A stretch of 50,354 nt of DNA from the NCBI GenBank assembly GCA_900299295.1, contig OMJH01000017.1, forward strand, positions 1 to 50,354. Reading direction: 5' to 3'. The notes under the pieces were generated by a model. That model worked only from the letters and a program-made list of their open reading frames with translations. It was not told the origin of the DNA and made no database searches. Each line of letters starts with the position of its first letter. Position 1 is the first letter of the stretch. The position numbers and the translations under genes were made by a program. Source of the DNA: Bacteroidota bacterium. Its GTDB lineage: Bacteria; Bacteroidota; Bacteroidia; B-17B0; Aurantibacillaceae. Positions 24,675 to 32,589 of this stretch are shown here, one piece after another.

Positions 24675-26081
24675 TTATTTTACAGTTGACGGACAAACAC
24701 AAGCTGTAGTTGGTAAACCTGCCTTTTGCATTGCGGCGAATCCACCCTTAATATCAATCAAATTATCAAATCCACGTGACTTTAATATCGACATAGCAAT
24801 GACGCGTCGGTAACCGCCTGCACAATGGACGAAATACGTTTGATTTTTATTCAGGTTAATTGTCCAGTCGTTGATATAATCGAGAGGTTTGTTTTCTGCT
24901 CCTGATAAATGTTGCGCATCATGCTCTCCTGGCTTCCGAACATCCAAAACTTTAACGGACTCTTTTTCTATTTTATTTTTTAATTCATCTGCTGAAATTG
25001 CATCAAGAGACGATGTCTCTCGCCCTGAATCTTTCCAAGCCTGAATTCCTCCATTCAAAAATCCAATTGAATTGTCGTAACCAACTCGTGATAAACGCAT
25101 AATCGTTTCTTCTTCCCTGCCTTCGGGAGTAACGAGCAAGATCGCGTGTTGTAAGTCAGGAATAAGTGCTCCAACCCAGGGGGCAAACTGCCCGTCCAGC
25201 CCAATAAAAATTGAGTTGGGAATATGCGAAGAACTAAACGCTTCATTATTTCTTACATCCAGAATAAGAGCGCCTGTTTCATTTGCCAATCGCTCAAAAT
25301 CTTCCGGATTCAATGGAATATTCCCTCTTTCTACAACCTGATCGTAAGAAGAATACCCTGATTTGTTCAAAGCGGCATTTTTTGGAAAATATTTTGGTGG
25401 TGGTAAAATTCCGGTTGTTACTTCTCGTATGAATTCCTCCTTTGAAATAGACTGAAGTGCGTAATTAACCTTTAGCTGATTTTCAAGTGTGTCAAAAGTA
25501 TCCTTGCTTAAATTTTTTCCACAAGCACTTCCGGCACCGTGCGCAGGATATACAATGATGTGTGGAGGTAAATTCATGATCTTATTGCGTAGTGAATCAT
25601 ATAACATACCTGCTAAATCATCCTGTGTTAGGTTAGTGCTGACAGTTAAATCGGGGCGACCGACATCACCAATAAAAAGCGTATCACCCGTGAAGATGCA
25701 ATATTCCTTGCCTTTCTCATCAAATAGAAGAAAGGAAGAGGATTCCTGTGTATGTCCGGGTGTATGAAGTAAACGAATTTTAATTTTACCAACCCAAAAT
25801 TCTTCATTGTCTTTTCCTTGGTGAATTGAAAAACCGGTATCCGCGCCCGGACCAAAAACAATCGATGCGCCGGTTTTGGATGCCAAGTCAACATGTCCAC
25901 TAACAAAATCTGCATGGAAATGCGTTTCGAAAACGTATTTTATTTTCAATTTCTCTTTTTCTGCGCGATCAAGGTATGGCTTGGTTTCTCTTAACGGATC
26001 AATAACTGCAGCTTCGCCTTCCGACGAAATGAAATAAGCACCTTGAGAAAGGCAACCTGTATAAATCTGTTCAATTTTCAT
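24675..26081 (-). CDS. Persulfide dioxygenase fused to two rhodanese domains (Blh/ETHE1-like)
   Basis: Seen: 468 residues. The metallo-beta-lactamase domain (about 1-245) has THFHADFVSGH (His54, His56, Asp58), HTPGH (His110) and FTGDTLFIGDVGRPDL (Asp133), matching the single-iron His/His/Asp site of ETHE1. Rhodanese domain 1 (about 258-355) has no Cys at its loop (TPEGREEE, about 318-325). Rhodanese domain 2 (about 362-460) has an active HCAGGYR loop with Cys420. Known: these enzymes oxidise glutathione or low-molecular-weight persulfide to sulfite; rhodanese moves sulfane sulfur. Last gene of the operon behind a BigR-like repressor and a TauE-type exporter, which fits disposal of sulfide as sulfite. 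Confidence 0.92.
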   Translation of the reverse strand: MKIEQIYTGCLSQGAYFISSEGEAAVIDPLRETKPYLDRAEKEKLKIKYVFETHFHADFVSGHVDLASKTGASIVFGPGADTGFSIHQGKDNEEFWVGKIKIRLLHTPGHTQESSSFLLFDEKGKEYCIFTGDTLFIGDVGRPDLTVSTNLTQDDLAGMLYDSLRNKIMNLPPHIIVYPAHGAGSACGKNLSKDTFDTLENQLKVNYALQSISKEEFIREVTTGILPPPKYFPKNAALNKSGYSSYDQVVERGNIPLNPEDFERLANETGALILDVRNNEAFSSSHIPNSIFIGLDGQFAPWVGALIPDLQHAILLVTPEGREEETIMRLSRVGYDNSIGFLNGGIQAWKDSGRETSSLDAISADELKNKIEKESVKVLDVRKPGEHDAQHLSGAENKPLDYINDWTINLNKNQTYFVHCAGGYRRVIAMSILKSRGFDNLIDIKGGFAAMQKAGLPTTACVCPSTVK

Positions 26082-26092
26082 ATTTTATTTTT

Positions 26093-26905
26093 TTAGTTAA
26101 TCAATTCTTTAACCAATATTACACTGCCAATTATAAGCGAAACCCAACCAAATATCGGCCGGAGACGCTTGCCTGCGATATACCCGGAAACAAACCTACC
26201 GATAAAAATTCCGGCTATCGATAATACACTTACACAAAATATAAATTTCCAGTCAATCGCACAATGATGTAAGGCGCCTAAAAACCCTACCATTGAATTC
26301 ACTGAAATAATAATCAGTGATGTTCCGATTGCTTTTTTCATGGGTATGCGTAAAAAATTCACCAAAACCGGAATAATCATAAAACCACCTCCCGCTCCCA
26401 CAAACCCGGAAATAAAACCAACCAAAACTCCCATGATCGCAACCATGGGCACTTTAAAAGGTGTATTAAATACCTCAGCAAACATGATGTCCTTGTTTTT
26501 TTCATTCCTTTTTCTGCTAATCATACTTATGGAGGCAAAAAGTATTAAGACAGAAAAAACAATCAGGACCACGCTCTCCTTTTTTAACTCTATTTGATTT
26601 ATCTGAATAAAAACATCAGGTAAAGATGGCATAATCCATTGGCGGGTTACATAAATTGAAAACATGGAAGGAAGTGCAAAAAGTAGCAAAGCCTCTGCTT
26701 TAAAATCACCGGATCGAAGGCAAGAATAAGACCCAAACAGTGAAGTCAGTCCGACAATAAAAAGAGAATAAGCACTTGCCTCAAGCGGTGCTATAGAAAA
26801 AACGTAAACAAGGACTGGCATTGCCAGTATTGAACCACCTCCCCCAACCAATCCGAGTAAAATCCCGATAACAACAAAAAGAAAATATCCCACTACTTCT
26901 TGCAT
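26093..26905 (-). CDS. TauE/SafE-family sulfite or sulfur-anion exporter
   Basis: Seen: 270 residues and about eight transmembrane helices. Both half-repeats carry the family glycine motif: GLVGGGGSILAMPVLVYVF in the first half and GFVGAGGGFMIIPVLVNFL in the second. Known: TauE/SafE proteins move sulfite, sulfoacetate or related anions across the inner membrane. It overlaps the ArsR-type gene by 13 bases and sits 11 bases before the persulfide dioxygenase gene, so export of the sulfite made by that enzyme is the simplest role. Confidence 0.9.
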   Translation of the reverse strand: MQEVVGYFLFVVIGILLGLVGGGGSILAMPVLVYVFSIAPLEASAYSLFIVGLTSLFGSYSCLRSGDFKAEALLLFALPSMFSIYVTRQWIMPSLPDVFIQINQIELKKESVVLIVFSVLILFASISMISRKRNEKNKDIMFAEVFNTPFKVPMVAIMGVLVGFISGFVGAGGGFMIIPVLVNFLRIPMKKAIGTSLIIISVNSMVGFLGALHHCAIDWKFIFCVSVLSIAGIFIGRFVSGYIAGKRLRPIFGWVSLIIGSVILVKELIN

Positions 26906-27195
26906 ACCGACTTATCACATTTAATAATACATTTTACGATGCCGAATATCTGTGGGTTTTTTAATGTATAAAATATTTGCTTTCCGTTTCTGCGGACAAC
27001 AACAAGACCTTTGGATTTAAGATTATTTAAATGGTGGGATGTCAAACTTTGTTCGCAACCCATATAATCCGCAATTTCATTAACCGAAACAGAATTTCTG
27101 CTGGCCAACAAACACAAAATTTTCAATCGAATCGGGTTGGCGACTGATTTCAGCACCTCCGTTACCCTGTTCAATGTTTTTTCTGATTGTTCCAT
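26893..27195 (-). CDS. ArsR/SmtB-family repressor, BigR/YgaV/SqrR-like persulfide sensor
   Basis: Seen: 100 residues, winged helix. Core PIRLKILCLLASRNSVSVNEIADYMGCEQSLTSHHLNNLKSKGLV, with the wing VVVRRNGKQIFYTLKN. Cysteines are at 28, 47, 89, 93 and 98. Cys28 in LKILCLL and one of the C-terminal cysteines align with the pair that forms a disulfide or polysulfide bridge in BigR, YgaV and SqrR. The ELCVCD metal box of ArsR/SmtB is not present. Known: those proteins release DNA when sulfide persulfidates the cysteines. A perfect palindrome covers the promoter 12 nt upstream, so autorepression is likely. First gene of the operon. Confidence 0.87.
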   Translation of the reverse strand: MEQSEKTLNRVTEVLKSVANPIRLKILCLLASRNSVSVNEIADYMGCEQSLTSHHLNNLKSKGLVVVRRNGKQIFYTLKNPQIFGIVKCIIKCDKSVCKK

Positions 27196-27203
27196 TTACA
27201 CAA

Positions 27204-27211
27204 CAAACATA
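27204..27211 (-). promoter_or_regulatory. Candidate -7 box of the sulfide operon
   Basis: TATGTTTG on the minus strand matches TAnnTTTG and ends 8 nt before the repressor ATG. It overlaps the proximal arm of the palindrome at 27207-27230, so repressor binding would block the polymerase. Confidence 0.45.
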
Positions 27212-27230
27212 TGAAAAAAATTTCATATGT
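27207..27230. promoter_or_regulatory. Palindromic operator of the sulfide operon
   Basis: A perfect inverted repeat: ACATATGAAA at 27207-27216, four A residues, then TTTCATATGT at 27221-27230. The 24-bp dyad size suits a dimeric winged-helix ArsR protein, and its position over the -7 box suits repression. It lies immediately upstream of the gene for the probable ligand. Confidence 0.72.
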
Positions 27231-27271
27231 ATTTGAAAAAAACGGCACAAAGAGGAAAACGATTCGGTAAA

Positions 27272-28738
27272 TTAATTGATATTTATGACGGGACGGAAAC
27301 CAATGAAAGGACAAGGAATTATACCTAATGGAAATTCAGTAAAATCATTGTCTCGAATACGGAGAAATTCTGAGCTACTATTCCAGTTCCCGCCCTTTAC
27401 AGAAAAATGTCCTTTACGGTCAACAACCATTTCTGATACATTTCCTGCCATATCATATAACATATAAGGATTTGCTGGATATATCCCGGCCTTGGTTGTA
27501 AACGTATTTAATTCTCCCTTATGGGTTTTGATATGTCCGTTGGTAACTGTTTCTGAATGTTGACCAAGTAAAAAATCAAAATCATTTTGCTGGGTTTCTT
27601 TAAAGTTTGCTTCAAAGCGATGATGTAAAATACCCGATTTAATTGTGCCAGAAAAAGTCCCATATTCGATGTGAGGCCGACCACCCGCGGCGGCCCTTTC
27701 CCATTCACCTTTATTTGGAAGGCGAACAATAATTGAACGTGAAGCTTCTGCAGAGGCAGATATTACCTCCTGCATCCACTTGCAATACAAATTAGCGCCT
27801 TCTGGAGAAATAAAAACAATTGGATAATCGGAAAATTCCTTTCCTGTTAAATAACGCTCGAAAAAGTCTTTGTCATGTTCACTCAGCAAGGTACCAAACG
27901 AGCCATCAAGATGCGGACGTGCCGTTTCATATTCATCTTCTCTACCTTGCAGGAGAAGATCCAAAAGAAAAACATTATACTCTCCAACCGTTACTTCAGT
28001 AGGCCACATGTAAAATGGCACTTGAAAAGTTTTATCGTTATAAGGTCCCTGGGCGCCGGGAATCAAAGGCAAACGCTGAGTGATTTCTGTAGTAATTTTT
28101 GCTGCCAGTTTCTCTCGCTCCTGTTTTACAAAAGTTCGTTTTTGAACTTCATCCGAAATAACTATTTTTTTTGCGCTCAAAACTGTTTCTTTATTATCTG
28201 ATTCAGAAAGCAATAAACTGCCATGAGCTGCTGAATCCGATAAAGAAGAATTTAAATTAATTTGAATCCCGTTTTTTAATTCGCTTTTGGTGAATTTGAC
28301 CGTGCCTGATTTGATTTTTTTATTTTCAACATACGTTCCCGTAAAATAATCATTCGCCGATTTGCTTTCTGTCGTTTGTTCATAATCATTGGTTTTTAAA
28401 TTTGAGTTTGTATTGGACGAGGATGATACGTTGTTTATCTTATTTTGATTGGTAGCCGTTGAAATTTTATCTCCTTCCTCGGTATTAAATTGCAACAGAT
28501 AAATTAGGGTTGCGATACCGGAAAAGATTAAGGCGCTGCTAAGTCCCCATACCCATGGTAACCTGTAAAATGCAGTTCTTTTTGAAGCAGACACATGAAC
28601 CTTTCCCGATGTCCAATTCTGACTGAAAACATGCTGGCTGGCAGCATCAAAAAGCTGATCATTCGCGGGACTTGCTTGATCAAGTTCTAAAAAACTTTGA
28701 CGTAATAACTCGTCGATTGATGGTCCTGAGCCTTCCAT
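27272..28738 (-). CDS. Membrane protein with anti-sigma-like N-terminus and FGE/SUMF1-like domain
   Basis: Seen: 488 residues. An acidic helical N-terminus (1-45) and a basic stretch (KVHVSASKRTAFYR) lead into one transmembrane helix (about 61-82), predicting N-inside. A low-complexity Ser/Asn/Thr linker (about 85-240) follows, then an FGE-sulfatase-type domain (about 240-488): TEVTVGEYNVF, PIVFISPEGANLYCKWM, VRLPNKGEWERAAAGG, YDMAGNVSEMVVD, VKGGNWN, GFRPV. The catalytic cysteine region after GGSW is replaced by SSSEFLRIRD, so formylglycine formation is unlikely. Known: catalytically dead FGE-like folds serve as structural parts, for example GldJ/GldK in T9SS. It starts 5 bases after a sigma factor gene, so an anti-sigma or sensor role is inferred. 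Confidence 0.72.
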   Translation of the reverse strand: MEGSGPSIDELLRQSFLELDQASPANDQLFDAASQHVFSQNWTSGKVHVSASKRTAFYRLPWVWGLSSALIFSGIATLIYLLQFNTEEGDKISTATNQNKINNVSSSSNTNSNLKTNDYEQTTESKSANDYFTGTYVENKKIKSGTVKFTKSELKNGIQINLNSSLSDSAAHGSLLLSESDNKETVLSAKKIVISDEVQKRTFVKQEREKLAAKITTEITQRLPLIPGAQGPYNDKTFQVPFYMWPTEVTVGEYNVFLLDLLLQGREDEYETARPHLDGSFGTLLSEHDKDFFERYLTGKEFSDYPIVFISPEGANLYCKWMQEVISASAEASRSIIVRLPNKGEWERAAAGGRPHIEYGTFSGTIKSGILHHRFEANFKETQQNDFDFLLGQHSETVTNGHIKTHKGELNTFTTKAGIYPANPYMLYDMAGNVSEMVVDRKGHFSVKGGNWNSSSEFLRIRDNDFTEFPLGIIPCPFIGFRPVININ

Positions 28739-28743
28739 GTTAA

Positions 28744-29334
28744 CTAACTTGCTTTGTTAATATTTATTACTTTTCCTGTTTCGCTTACCGCTTCAACATG
28801 CAAATCCTGCATACGCACGGAAAGCATGTTTTTCAGACGGGAATAATACACTTTAAGTTGTTCTTCCGGTTTATTTACGTAACGTGCAATTTCACTGTAT
28901 GCCACTTCCTGACTTCTCATTAACAACAAAATTCGTTGCCAATCTTCCAATTTATCCAGCTCTGCACGAAGACGACTGAGCATTGGGTTTGCAATGCCTG
29001 AACCTGAATTTACCGCAACAAAATTTCTACGTGTTTCGTCTAAAGGAATAAAAGTAGCACCCTGATGCCGTGTATTCTCGTCTCGAATATGATTCTTCAG
29101 GAAATTAATAAACATCCTGAAAATAAAGGAAGCAAATTTCTGCTCATTTTCAAATTGATAGCGCGAGTAAACTTCCTGAACCTTGTAAATGGTTTTATAA
29201 ACCAAATCCCATCCTGCATCTTCATTAATTTTGTAAACAGCCTTACTATAACCCAACAACTTACGGCCGTACTGCTCAAACAACCAGGAAATGGCTTTGT
29301 CTTTGTCTTTTAATATGTCTAATATCTTTTCCAA
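28744..29334 (-). CDS. ECF-like RNA polymerase sigma factor
   Basis: Seen: 196 residues. Region 2 spans about residues 15-85 (WLFEQYGRKLLGYSKAVY, FASFIFRMFINFLKNHIRD) and region 4 about 128-175 (LDKLEDWQRILLLMRSQEVAYSEIARYVNK, VYYSRLKNML). The start is a TTG at 29334: an in-frame TAG lies just upstream and no ATG precedes region 2. Known: group IV sigma factors with this layout are held by membrane anti-sigma factors encoded next to them. The downstream gene, 5 bases away, encodes a membrane protein with a suitable cytoplasmic stub. Region 4 shows some divergence but keeps a helix-turn-helix. Confidence 0.82.
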   Translation of the reverse strand: MEKILDILKDKDKAISWLFEQYGRKLLGYSKAVYKINEDAGWDLVYKTIYKVQEVYSRYQFENEQKFASFIFRMFINFLKNHIRDENTRHQGATFIPLDETRRNFVAVNSGSGIANPMLSRLRAELDKLEDWQRILLLMRSQEVAYSEIARYVNKPEEQLKVYYSRLKNMLSVRMQDLHVEAVSETGKVININKAS

Positions 29335-29420
29335 AGCAGGATACTAAGAATCACAGAATAATAAACACCACAAGGTAACACGAATTTCCAATGAATTAAA
29401 ATTATTTAGATGAAAGGGAA

Positions 29421-30356
29421 TTAATCTTTGGGCACATGAAGCTGAAATAATCTGCGCTCCTGACGCTGAAATTCAATACTTAACGCTTCGGGTTCATTGT
29501 TCATGTATGTTAAAATTGAATTGATTCTGGAAATATCCTGGCTGGATAATTTGCCAGGTTCCTTCATCAGCCGTGCTACCTCGAGCATATCTCCACTGGC
29601 CAGTTCCTGATATTTTTCAAGCAACAGAATACCCGATTGCACATAATTTGAATCGTTCTCAAAAAACCCGACCGATTTCATTATTTTCATTCCTTTTGTA
29701 GAAGAAACTATTAGTTCTAGTCTTGCCTTTTCGATTTCATCCGCCTTTTTTGTATTAATAGCATCGGCTAAATTGTTAAAATCGCGAAAAGCCCTGAAGT
29801 AGTTTAAAAAAACAGATTCAGTATAGTTATTGAGTTTACGGATACGCTCGAGCTGATCCTGAATTTTTTCATTCTCCTGAATGGAAAGGTGATTATTTGA
29901 TGCGAATTTCTTCTGAACCGTCCTCAATTCCAGAAACATTGCATTAATTCTTATTTCAGCACTATCCTCTGCTAAAAAGAACCTTTCCATCGCCTCAAAA
30001 TTTTCCGCAGAACTTCTTTTTAAGTTTACCACCTGCTTGAAATCCATATTGTACATGCTGCGTTCACGCTCAAGAATTTCAAGCGTTTCTCGTCGTAATT
30101 TATCATCACCGGAATAGGAAGGCATACGTTTTAAAATTGCCATTGATGAATCCAGCTGACGTATTATAGCTAGCCTGGTAGATTCAACTTCGTCAGCTAT
30201 TTCGGTATGCACCACCGCAGTTATAAAACGCTTGGTTTTCTCGAAGATTAATCCGTGTTCACTTAAAACAGTATTGTAATATTGAATTGCAGTAACCTGA
30301 CCATAACCACATAAAAAACTACAAACAATAAGGGGTAAAATTATTTTTTTTATCAT
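29421..30356 (-). CDS. Secreted helical protein, possibly LIC11966-like surface protein
   Basis: No firm family. Seen: 311 residues; signal peptide of about 19 residues (IILPLIVCSFLCGYGQ). The rest is almost wholly alpha-helical and charged, with coiled-coil-prone stretches (about 60-130 and 170-250). The start YYNTVLSEHGLIFEKTKRF and the overall build resemble Bacteroidota proteins named after Leptospira LIC11966; I hold this loosely. No catalytic motif, lipobox or T9SS domain is seen. It lies 86 bases upstream of the sigma factor gene on the same strand, so it could be co-transcribed with that pair or be separate. Confidence 0.6.
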   Translation of the reverse strand: MIKKIILPLIVCSFLCGYGQVTAIQYYNTVLSEHGLIFEKTKRFITAVVHTEIADEVESTRLAIIRQLDSSMAILKRMPSYSGDDKLRRETLEILERERSMYNMDFKQVVNLKRSSAENFEAMERFFLAEDSAEIRINAMFLELRTVQKKFASNNHLSIQENEKIQDQLERIRKLNNYTESVFLNYFRAFRDFNNLADAINTKKADEIEKARLELIVSSTKGMKIMKSVGFFENDSNYVQSGILLLEKYQELASGDMLEVARLMKEPGKLSSQDISRINSILTYMNNEPEALSIEFQRQERRLFQLHVPKD

Positions 30357-30442
30357 TACTAAGGCGCTAAATAAGGTTATTTCATGGTAAAGGCCGATGA
30401 ATTTACAAAAATGCTGCCAAAAGTTTAAAAATTTAATACATC

Positions 30443-31390
30443 TTATTTATTCCATTTCAAGTCGGAAAACCGTTTCATTAATTCGAATTTTCGCGCTTGA
30501 ATCAGATTAGTATGTTTTTCTGACTCGTCATTTTGAATAACCCTGTGTTGCAGCATTCGGTTGTACTTTTTCATTTCTTCTACAACTACACGACTTTCAT
30601 TATCCAGCAAATAAGTACAAAAGCTATCTAAGACGAGGTCAGTCGCTTGACTTGAAGGATGCACGAGATCTTCATTAAAAAATCTGTAATCTCGCAATAC
30701 ATCCGTTACAATTTCAAACGCCGGAAAATATATCGTATTTTCCATTTCACAAATAGAATGAACAGCCCGAATTAACTCCGCCTTACTCCGATTATTTTCA
30801 ATTAATCCATCGCGGATATAGCGTACCGGACTGACTGAGAAAATAAATTTAACAGCCGGATTCAAGACGCGTATTTTTTCAATTAATTTTTTCCAATCAT
30901 CTGTGATTGCATCCGATTGAACTAATTTTTTCTGAAATAAATTTCCCGACATTTTATGACAATTCGCCACTATTTGATTACGTTCGGAATGCCACCAGCC
31001 GTGAGCAGAACCAAACGTAATTATCACCCAACGACAATCGAGCAAAAATTTATGGGCAGAAGTTAAGTTGTTATTAATTTCAATTAATAAGTTTTCAGCA
31101 TCTTGTTTGGTAATTTTTCCATGATGAAACCAACTGTAAAATCTGCCCTGATTAAAGATCAAATCATCATGTGTGTAAAAATCAATATCTGCAATACGGC
31201 GAAGCGAATCTGATATAACAAGTGGATTAAATAAAATACCATGCGAATTAACCAGACAGTGAAAATGATTTTTATCAAAGAATTGGCCGATATTTTCAGC
31301 AAAACATGAACCTGAAAAAATCAATTTTTCCCGGTAATTGATTTGACCGGCGACTGAATGGACAGGCGGTAAATCAAGATAAAACTTCAT
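30443..31390 (-). CDS. GSCFA-domain protein
   Basis: Seen: 315 residues. The naming motif GSCFA is at 27-31 (LIFSGSCFAENIG), followed by CLVNSHGILFNPLVIS and WVITFGSAHGWWH, IFSVSPVRYIRDG and LVHPSSQATDLV. These are blocks of an SGNH/GDSL-like hydrolase fold, with Ser28 as probable nucleophile and a late D/H pair (EDLVHPS). Known: GSCFA proteins are conserved in Bacteroidota and Proteobacteria, with no established substrate. The gene starts 3 bases after purS ends, so the two are co-transcribed, although no link to purine synthesis is evident. Confidence 0.88.
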   Translation of the reverse strand: MKFYLDLPPVHSVAGQINYREKLIFSGSCFAENIGQFFDKNHFHCLVNSHGILFNPLVISDSLRRIADIDFYTHDDLIFNQGRFYSWFHHGKITKQDAENLLIEINNNLTSAHKFLLDCRWVIITFGSAHGWWHSERNQIVANCHKMSGNLFQKKLVQSDAITDDWKKLIEKIRVLNPAVKFIFSVSPVRYIRDGLIENNRSKAELIRAVHSICEMENTIYFPAFEIVTDVLRDYRFFNEDLVHPSSQATDLVLDSFCTYLLDNESRVVVEEMKKYNRMLQHRVIQNDESEKHTNLIQARKFELMKRFSDLKWNK

Positions 31391-31393
31391 GAA

Positions 31394-31645
31394 TCAATCC
31401 TGAACAATTCGATATTCAAAAAACTCCATTATTTGATTACAAAGGAGTTTTTTGCAGGCTTGCTCTACTTTTTCAGCAGCAATTTCCTTAGATTCAGCCT
31501 CAACTTCCAGCGTAATATGTTTCCCAATCCGCACATTTCCGATTTCGGGTAACCCAAGATTCATCATTCCGTTAGTTACAGCCTTGCCTTGCGGATCCAG
31601 CAAGGCTTTTAGGGGCATTACATCGATTTCAGCTCGAAATTTCAT
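31394..31645 (-). CDS. purS: Phosphoribosylformylglycinamidine synthase subunit PurS
   Basis: Seen: 83 residues, the usual size. MKFRAEIDVMPLKALLDPQGKAVTNGMMNLG matches the PurS N-terminus, and IGKHITLEVEA with VEQACKKLLCNQIMEFFEYRI matches the C-terminal half. Known: PurS dimers bridge PurL and PurQ in the three-subunit FGAM synthase, the fourth step of purine synthesis. PurL and PurQ are not in the window. Its presence implies the split (small PurL) enzyme in this organism. A -7 box lies 16 nt upstream. Confidence 0.9.
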   Translation of the reverse strand: MKFRAEIDVMPLKALLDPQGKAVTNGMMNLGLPEIGNVRIGKHITLEVEAESKEIAAEKVEQACKKLLCNQIMEFFEYRIVQD

Positions 31646-31661
31646 AATTATTAGTATTGAA

Positions 31662-31669
31662 CAAAAATA
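31662..31669 (-). promoter_or_regulatory. Candidate -7 box for purS-GSCFA
   Basis: TATTTTTG on the minus strand, 16 nt before the purS ATG at 31645. No matching -33 TTG. Confidence 0.33.
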
Positions 31670-31721
31670 GCGTAATGAATTGAAAAAGAATTAATCTTCT
31701 CAAAACTGATGAAAAATTTAT

Positions 31722-32465
31722 TCAATTAAAATTAAAGAAGTAATTCAACACACTTGCAACAACATAAAGCAATACACCTATGGGAATAGCGAAAGCTCCA
31801 GATAACAAAAACAGCCCTAAAACAGCTGCCAAAAACAGAAATCGTAAGCGATTAGACGACCAGCTAAAATTCTTGAATTTTAAGGAAAACATAGGTATTT
31901 CTGATACCATTAAAAAACACATAAAAACTATAAGTGGGATTAACAATTTTAAATCTAATAAAAACAGATAATTCTCCTTAAATACCCCGTAAGAATTTTG
32001 GCAAACAAATCCTATAAAGGCAAAGAACGCAGCGTTGGCCGGTGTTGGCAAACCAATAAAATTATTCGTTTGTCGAGCATCAATGTTAAATTTTGCAAGC
32101 CGAATTACCGAAAAAACCGGAATCATCCACGCAATGTAGGGTAAAAAATGAAGATATGGCGATTTATTTAGACTGGAAATGGTATTCATTTCAATGATTT
32201 CCTTAAATAGCTGAAACATAATCATTCCGGGGGCTAGTCCGAATGTAACCGCGTCCGCCAACGAATCCAACTGTTTGCCAAATTCGCCCCCGACCTTAAG
32301 TAATCGAGCAAAAAAACCATCAAAGAAATCAAATACAGCAGCCAAACCGATGCATAAAGCCGCGTAATGATAGTTTCGGTCAAAGGCAAACACGATGGCC
32401 TGGCAACCCATTATCAAATTAGCGATGGAAAAAAAATCAGGAACGGCTTTTTTAATTTTCAGCAT
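31722..32465 (-). CDS. pssA: CDP-diacylglycerol-serine O-phosphatidyltransferase
   Basis: Seen: 247 residues from ATG 32465; a TTG six bases upstream is in frame but less likely. The CDP-alcohol phosphotransferase signature DGx2ARx8Gx3Dx3D is exact, starting DGFFARLLK and ending QLDSLAD (about residues 50-74). About seven transmembrane helices follow. Known: the enzyme joins serine to CDP-diacylglycerol to give phosphatidylserine, precursor of phosphatidylethanolamine, at the inner membrane. The early VPDFFSIANLIMGC is typical of the PssA subgroup. It stands apart, 76 bases before purS, and is divergent from the PorV-like gene. Confidence 0.92.
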   Translation of the reverse strand: MLKIKKAVPDFFSIANLIMGCQAIVFAFDRNYHYAALCIGLAAVFDFFDGFFARLLKVGGEFGKQLDSLADAVTFGLAPGMIMFQLFKEIIEMNTISSLNKSPYLHFLPYIAWMIPVFSVIRLAKFNIDARQTNNFIGLPTPANAAFFAFIGFVCQNSYGVFKENYLFLLDLKLLIPLIVFMCFLMVSEIPMFSLKFKNFSWSSNRLRFLFLAAVLGLFLLSGAFAIPIGVLLYVVASVLNYFFNFN

Positions 32466-32499
32466 TTTCAAAAAAAATATGTTGTTTGCATTAGTTAAA

Positions 32500-32507
32500 T
32501 AAATTTG
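32500..32507 (+). promoter_or_regulatory. Candidate -7 box for the PorV/PorU2 pair
   Basis: TAAATTTG in the 124-base divergent gap. A TTG lies 15 nt upstream (32482-32484), a little short of the consensus spacing. The predicted leader is about 75 nt. Confidence 0.32.
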
Positions 32508-32589
32508 AATTTTTTTCCTCGAAAGTTAAAGGCAAATTTCTTCTCCATTTTTATAGAATTTATGAAAAAATTAGCTAATTTTATCGACT

